Source: Bubalus kerabau
Lineage: Eukaryota; Chordata; Mammalia; Artiodactyla; Bovidae
Length of the DNA stretch: 64,000 nucleotides
Reading direction: 5' to 3'
Assembly (NCBI RefSeq): GCF_029407905.1
Contig: NC_073629.1
Location: 56,364,801 to 56,428,800, forward strand
In this document: positions 58,561 through 64,000 of the stretch, piece after piece
How the letters are laid out: each line of letters starts with the position of its first letter
How positions within the stretch are numbered: the stretch's first letter is position 1
Made by a program: the position numbers and the translations under genes
Notes under the pieces: generated by a model
Told to the model about the DNA's origin: nothing
Database searches by the model: none
The model's input: only the letters and a program-made list of their open reading frames with translations

Positions 58561-60174
58561 CAAGAAGAGGTGGCAAGAATACACAGAACTGTACAAAAAA
58601 GTTCTTCATGTCCCAGATAATCACGATGGTGTGATCACTGACCTAGAGCCAGACATCCTGGAATGTGAAGTCAAGTGGGCCTTAGAAAGCATCACTACGA
58701 ACAAAGCTAGAGGAGGTGATGGAATTCCAGTTGAGCTGTTTCAAATCCTGAAAGATGATGCTGTAAAAGTGCTGCACTCAATATGCCAGCAAATTTGGAA
58801 AACTCAGCAGTGGCCACTGGACTGGAAAATGTCAGTTTTCATTCCAATCCCAAAGAAAGGCAGTGCCAAAGAATGCTCAAACTACCGCACAATTGCACTC
58901 ATCTCACATGCTAGTAAAGTAATGCTCAAAATTCTCCAAGCCAGGCTTCAGCAATATGTGAACCGTGAACTTCCAGATGTTCAAGCTGGTTTTAGAAAAG
59001 GCAGAAGAACCAGAGATCAAACTGCCAACATTCGCTGGATCATAGAAAAAGCAAGAGAGTTCCAGAAAAACATCTATTTCTGCTTTATTGACTATGCCAA
59101 AGCCTTTGACTGTGTGGATCACAAGAAACTGTGGAAAATTCTGAAAGAGACGGGCATACCAGACCACCTGACCTGCTTCTTGAGAAATCTGTATGCAGGT
59201 CAGGAAGCAACAGTTAGAACTGGACATGGAACAAGAGACTGGTTCCAAATAGGAAAAGGAGTACATCAAGGCTGTATATTGTCACCCTGCTTATTTAACT
59301 TATATGCAGTGTACATCATGAGAAACACTGGGCTGGAAGAAGCACAAGCTGGAATCAAGATTGCCAGGAGATATATCAATAACTTCAGATATGCAGATGA
59401 CACCACCCTATGGCAGAAAGTGAAGAGGAACTAAAAAGCCTCTTGATGAAAGTCAAGGTGGAGAGTGAAAAAGTTGGCTTAAAGCTCAACATTCAGAAAA
59501 CGAAGATCATGGCATCTGGTTCCATCACTTGATGGGAAATAGATGGGGAAACAGTGGAAACAGTGTCAGATTTTATTTTTTTGGGCTCCAAAATCACTGC
59601 AGATGGTGACTGCAGCCATGAAATTAAAAGACACTTACTCCTTGGAAGGAAAGTTATGACCAACCTAGATAGCATATTCAAAAGCAGAGACATTACTTTG
59701 CCAACAAAGGTCCGTCTAGTCAAGGCTATGGTTTTTCCTGTGGTCACGTATGGATGTGAGAGTTGGACTGTGAAGAGGGCTGAGTGCTGAAGAATTGATG
59801 CTTTTGAACTGTGGTGTTGGAGAAGCCTCTTGAGAGTCCCTTGGACTGCACGGAGATCCAACCAGTCCATTCTGAAGGAGATCAGCCCTGGGATTTCTTT
59901 GGAAGGAATGATGCTGAAGCTGAAACTCCAGTACTTTGGCCACCTCATGCGAAGAGTTGACTCCTTGGAAAAGACTCTGATGCTGGGAGGGATTGGGGGC
60001 AGGAGGAGAAGGGGACGACAGAGGATGAGATGGCTGGATGGCATCACCGACTCAATGGACATGAGTCTGAGTGAACTCCGGGAGTTGGTGATGGACAGGG
60101 AGGCCTGGCGTGCTGTGATTCATGGGGTCGCAAAGAGTCAGACACGACTGAGCGACTGAACTGAACTGAACTGA
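58561..60174 (+). mobile_element. BovB LINE 3' half, plus strand, well preserved
   Basis: Starts at the IKKRWQEYTE codons and runs to gactgaactgaactgaactgaa. Close to consensus throughout. No clear target duplication was found. It is 5'-truncated, without the endonuclease. Confidence 0.93.
58570..59434 (+). pseudogene. BovB reverse-transcriptase domain, long open frame
   Basis: The longest BovB frame in the window (58487-59434, with BovB codons from about 58565). It holds GGDGIPVELFQILKDD, IALISHASKVMLKILQARL, motif A FIDYAKAFDCVDH (about residue 200 of the frame), motif B HQGCILSPCLFNLY (about residue 259) and motif C YADD at 59390-59401. Right after YADDTTL a one-base loss (accaccctatgg) shifts the frame to a stop. 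The remainder continues in other frames to 60159 (SDFIFLGSKITADGD, then ILKEISPGISLEGMMLK). The ATG at 58487 lies in flanking DNA and is not a native start. Confidence 0.9.
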
Positions 60175-60477
60175 AGGAGCAACCAGCCTGTGAAACCAGA
60201 GGTATCACGATGTTAATGTTTCCAAGTGCATCTCCTAATCAGTGGGAGACAGGTTGATATATAAATAATTATCCTGGTCTAGCCTCTGTAATGCTACTTT
60301 GAGTTATTTTTTATGCTCCTCGGAAAATTCTGTTCGGAATGGAACCCCATTTATATTTGATATTTTTATTTTGTGGATTTCAATACACCATTTAGACTTT
60401 TTAGCTTCAACTCTTTTTTTCAATGATGGTTGCTCTCTCATAATTCTGTGAATTTGACTGACTTCAAAATTAGCAGT
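60175..60477. other. Unique sequence
   Basis: Nothing recognised. Confidence 0.35.
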
Positions 60478-61400
60478 AAATATTTATTTGTTTGTTTATT
60501 TTTAAACGGAAGTATAGTTGATTTACTTCAGGATCAGGTTCAATCCCTGGGTTGGGAAGATCTCCCAGAGAAGAGAATGGCTACCCACCCCAGTATTCCT
60601 GCCTGGAAAATTCCACAGACTGAGGAGCCTGGCGAGTGACAGGCCATAGGGTCACAGAGTCAGACACCACTGAGTGACTAATACTCTCACACTTTCATAG
60701 TTGATTTACAATGTGGTGCTAGTACAGCAGAGTGATTCAGTTACATACATACCTATATGGAGCTATAGATATATGCTCTTTCGTATTCTTTTTCTTTATA
60801 AGTTAGTAAAAGTTATGGAATGTTGTTCCCTCTGCTACATAGTATGACCTTGTTTCTTGTCTGTTTTATATAAAGTATCATGTATCTGTTAATCCTAAGC
60901 TCCTAATTTATCCTTTTGCTTCCCTTTCCCCTTTGGTAACCATACTTTTGTTTTCTATGTCTATGAGTTTGCTTCTATTTTATAAATACATCATTCATAT
61001 CATTTTTCTTTTAGATTTTACACATAAGTAACATGTATGATATTTACCATTTGTAGCTAGAGATTATAATATAACTTATAAGTAAGTATATAATATAATA
61101 TAACTTATAAGTAAGTCAGAGAAAGACAAATATCATAAGACTTCTTTTACTCATCATGATGCTTCTGATATTCACCCATATCATGTATTTTAATAGTTTG
61201 TTCCTTTTTTTTTTGGTGAGTTATATTTCATTGCATAAATATGTCACAGTTGATTTATGCTTCCATTTATGGACATCTGATTGGGCTATTTTGAATAAAA
61301 CTATAATTTGGTTCAATAATATTTTATTAAGTATTTTTGAAGATTTAAATAGAATGTTTTTGCATCTATGTCCATGAGAGATGTTCATCTATAATTTTTT
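60478..61400 (-). mobile_element. L1 3' end, minus strand, split by a SINE
   Basis: tatttatttgtttgtttatttttaa then gaagtatagttgatttac (reverse L1 3' terminus), continuing after the SINE with ttgatttacaatgtggtgctag and reverse ORF2-end sequence to about 61400. A 22-base local duplication lies at 61066-61116. Confidence 0.75.
60527..60696 (+). mobile_element. Bov-tA SINE (5'-truncated), plus strand, with target duplication
   Basis: Begins inside the tRNA-like part (caggttcaatccctgggttgg) and ends gagtgactaatactctcacactttc. The 13-base duplication atagttgatttac lies at 60514-60526 and 60697-60709. Confidence 0.93.
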
Positions 61401-61404
61401 GTTA

Positions 61405-62095
61405 ATATTTTTTGTGAGAGATCAGTATCAAGATTATGCTGCACTCATAAAGTAAGTTAGCAAATATCCCTTCTTCCTCTAATTTCTGTAAGCCTTTGTA
61501 TAAATTTAGTACTATTTTCCTTATATTTTGATAGAATTCACAAATGAAATCATCTGGGCCTGGAGTTTTCTTTGTGCAAGTCTTTTGATGATTGATTTGA
61601 CTTTATTAATAGTAGGACATTTACAATTTTCAATTTAATTTAAAGTCAGTTTTTGTTAGCTGTTCCTCTCTGCCCCCAGGATTTATCTATTTCATCTACA
61701 TTGTCAATAAGTTTGTGATACGAAGTTGATCATAATATTGTTTTAATGTCCTTTTAATGTCTGTATTATAAGCAATGATAGCAACACTTTTGTTCCTGTT
61801 ATTGGTAACCTGTTTTCTTTATTTATTTTTGATCAGTCTAACTAGAGGCTTGTTATTTTGTTGATCTTTTAAAGAAAACCAAGTTTTAGCCTACTGATTT
61901 TTGTATTGCTTGTCTGTCTTTTATTTCATTAAAATCTGCCATTATCATGATAATTTCCCTTTTTTTACTTACTTTGCCTTTAATTTCCTCTGTTCCTATG
62001 TTTCTGTCTTTTTTGGATTTTTAAATATTTTGAAAATTGCAATTTAATTTATCTATTGGTTTTTATTTATATCTACTTGCATTATTTTTAGTAAT
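61405..62095 (-). mobile_element. Ancient L1M ORF2 fragment, minus strand
   Basis: Reverse RT-region blocks: tttgatagaattcacaaatgaaatcatctgggcctgg, atctatttcatctacattgtc and gatcagtctaactagaggcttg. The BovB at 62103 follows. Confidence 0.65.
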
Positions 62096-62102
62096 TGCTT
62101 TC

Positions 62103-62876
62103 AGTTGAGTTCAGTTCAGTCGCCCAGTCGTCTCCGACTCTTTGCGACCCCATGAATCACAGCACGCCAGGCCTCCCTGTCCATCACCAACTCCCAGAGT
62201 TCACTCAGACTCACGTCCATCGAGTCAGTGATGCCATCCAGCCATCTCATCCTCTGTCATCCCCTTCTCCTCCTGCCCCCAATCCCTCCCAGCATCAGAG
62301 TCTTTTCCAATGAGTCAACTCTTCGCATGAGCTGGCCAAAGTACTGGAGTTTCAGCTTCAGTATCATTCCCTCCAAAGGAATCCCAGGGCTGATCTCCTT
62401 CAGAATGGACTGGTTGGATCTCCGTGCAGTCCAAGGGACTCTCAAGAGTCTTCTCCAACACCACAGTTCAAAAGCATCAATTCTTTGGTGCTCAGCTTCT
62501 TCACAGTCCAACCCTCACATCCATACATGACCACTGGAAAAACCATAGCCTTGACTAGACGGACCTTTGCTGACAAAGTAATGTCTCTGCTTTTGAATAT
62601 GCTGTCTAGGTTGGTCATAACTTTTCTTCCAAGGAGTAAGCATTTTTTTATTTCATGGCTGCAATCGCCATCTGCAGTGATTTTGGAGCCCAAAAAAATA
62701 AAATCTGACACTGTTTCCACTGTTTCCCCATCTATTTCCCATCAAGTGATGGGACCAGATGCCATGATCTTCATTTTCTGAATGTTGAGCTTTAAGCCAA
62801 CTCTTTTGCTCTCCTCTTTCACTTTCATCAAGAGGCTTTTGAGTTCCTCTTCACTTTCTGCCATAAGGGTGGTGTC
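62103..62876 (-). mobile_element. BovB LINE 3' fragment, minus strand
   Basis: From gagttcagttcagtcgcccag back to the DDTTLMAES codons, stopping at gtggtgtca. Frames at 62257-62511 and 62442-62720 keep GRRRRG and SDFIFLGSKITADGD. 5'-truncated just downstream of YAD. Confidence 0.9.
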
Positions 62877-63179
62877 AGCTTTAGGTATTCAAAATACATC
62901 TTTACATTTTCACAGTGAATCTAGAGCTAATATCATGCCATTTTATGTAAACTGCAGAACGTTGCAGTTGTGTATAGGATCATATAATATCTCTCACTTT
63001 ATGTTCTCATGGACATAAAATTTTATTTCTGTATACATTATAAACTCCATGAGATAATGCTGTAATTTTTGTTTTAAATCATCATATGAATTTTAAAGAA
63101 ATTTAGAGGAAAAGAGATTAGTCATTTATCTTCATATTTGCCATTTTCAATAGTCTTTATTCTTCCTGAGGATACAAGT
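62877..63179. other. Unique AT-rich sequence
   Basis: No feature recognised between BovB and L1M. Confidence 0.3.
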
Positions 63180-64000
63180 TTCCAACTGGCTTAATTTTCT
63201 CTAGTCTCAGACCTGCCTTTGGCAATTCTTTTAATTTATGTCTGCTGGCAACAAATTCTCTAATATATATTTTTAATCCAAAAATATATTTTCCCTACAA
63301 TCTAGAAAGATATTGTTGCTAGATATAGAATTCCTGGTTGTTGAAAGATTTTGTTTGTTTGATATTTTGCTTTCATCACCTTAATGGTATCTCCTTATTC
63401 TCTTCTGGGTCCCAAAGTTTCTGGTAAATAAATGGTATAACAATCTATTTTTTCTCTCTGTATGGAATGCTTCATTTTTCTTTGGCTGTTTTCAGTTTAT
63501 TTTTCTCTTTTTATTTGGTTTTGTGCAGCTTTGTTTTAATACATCTAAATATGATTCTCTCATATATTTCCTGATTGGGAATTACTGAGGTTCTTAAATC
63601 TTTAAATTTGTGTCTTTATCATATTTTGAAAAATATTCAGCTCTTATTTCTTTAAAATAACATTCAATTTTATAGATATGCCACATTTTGTCTACCTGTC
63701 CATCAGCTGGTGAGCACTTCAGTTTTTTTTCCCAGTTTTTGGCTATTGTGAACATCCTGTACAAGTTTTTGTGTGGACGTGTGTAATTTCTCTTGATATA
63801 CATCTAGGAGTGGGATGACTGCGTCATAAAGTAAGTGTATGTTCAATTTTTTGAGATAAATTTTTTAAAGGGATTACATTGACATATTTCCACTAGCAAT
63901 GAACTAGGGTTGATGAATGAAGATTTAGGTTTGCCATTTTGCTATTTGATTTCCATACATATATTATTCCCTTTATTTTCATCACTGCCTTCTTTTGTAT
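63180..64000 (-). mobile_element. Ancient L1M, minus strand
   Basis: gctagatatagaattcctggttg, ctccttattctcttctgggtc, then from 63665 ggctattgtgaacatcctgtac and catctaggagtgggatgactg are reverse L1M blocks. Runs off the window end. Confidence 0.55.

Noticed and set aside
1..64000. Bacterial-style features (operons, ribosome binding sites, prophage, integrons)
   Set aside because: Repeat content is that of a ruminant nuclear genome; no such features are expected or seen.

Overview
The window looks like ordinary nuclear DNA from a ruminant, most likely a bovid. The evidence is the repeat content. There are at least fourteen fragments of the RTE-clade LINE BovB, and sixteen or so Bov-tA / Bov-A2 SINEs, some of them the two-monomer form. 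There are also young ruminant-type L1 3' ends. Older mammalian repeats are present too: L1M, L2, MIR, a MER5-type hAT element and an MLT2-type ERVL LTR. I found no bacterial, plasmid or phage features, and no convincing host protein-coding exon, rRNA gene or functional tRNA gene. Nearly every long open frame belongs to BovB or L1 or is an antisense shadow of them. The region reads as intergenic or deep intronic.

Layout. 1-2.2 kb: unique DNA, a MER5-type element and one SINE. 2.3-6.1 kb: two same-strand BovB insertions 33 bp apart by their target repeats, the first holding a SINE, then an MLT2-type LTR. 7.0-8.1 kb: a minus-strand L1 3' end split by a SINE pair. 9.48-13.26 kb: a near full-length BovB whose 5' part is inverted, including a GC-rich tandem-repeat 5' end. 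14.4-16.1 kb: BovB and SINE fragments. 18.87-20.85 kb: an L1 with an inverted 5' part and clear target repeats. 21-25 kb: mainly old sequence (L2, MIR). 25.5-27.2 kb: BovB and a SINE, each with target repeats. 27-36 kb: SINEs, MIRs and L1M pieces in unique DNA. 36.1-40.5 kb: a composite of six BovB/L1 fragments. 40.5-48.5 kb: the longest repeat-poor stretch, with candidate conserved non-coding DNA and two tRNA-like patches. 48.6-50.5 kb: BovB with target repeats. 51-57.6 kb: L1M, SINEs (one nested in another) and a young L1. 58.56-60.17 kb: a BovB copy with a long, well-preserved reverse-transcriptase frame. 60.5-64 kb: L1 and L1M on the minus strand, interrupted by a SINE and a BovB.

BovB supplies an APE-type endonuclease and a reverse transcriptase. 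The Bov-A SINE body resembles two joined parts of BovB (a 5' segment and the 3' end), so the SINEs are expected to have used BovB machinery. L1 supplied a second, poly(A)-associated route. All coding copies seen here are truncated, frameshifted or stopped. The most notable structural observations are the two 5'-inverted (twin-priming-like) insertions, one BovB and one L1; the two unrelated 5' ends on BovB copies; and a pair of adjacent near-perfect palindromes just upstream of the L1. No new protein system was found. Family names come from remembered consensus features, not from a search.
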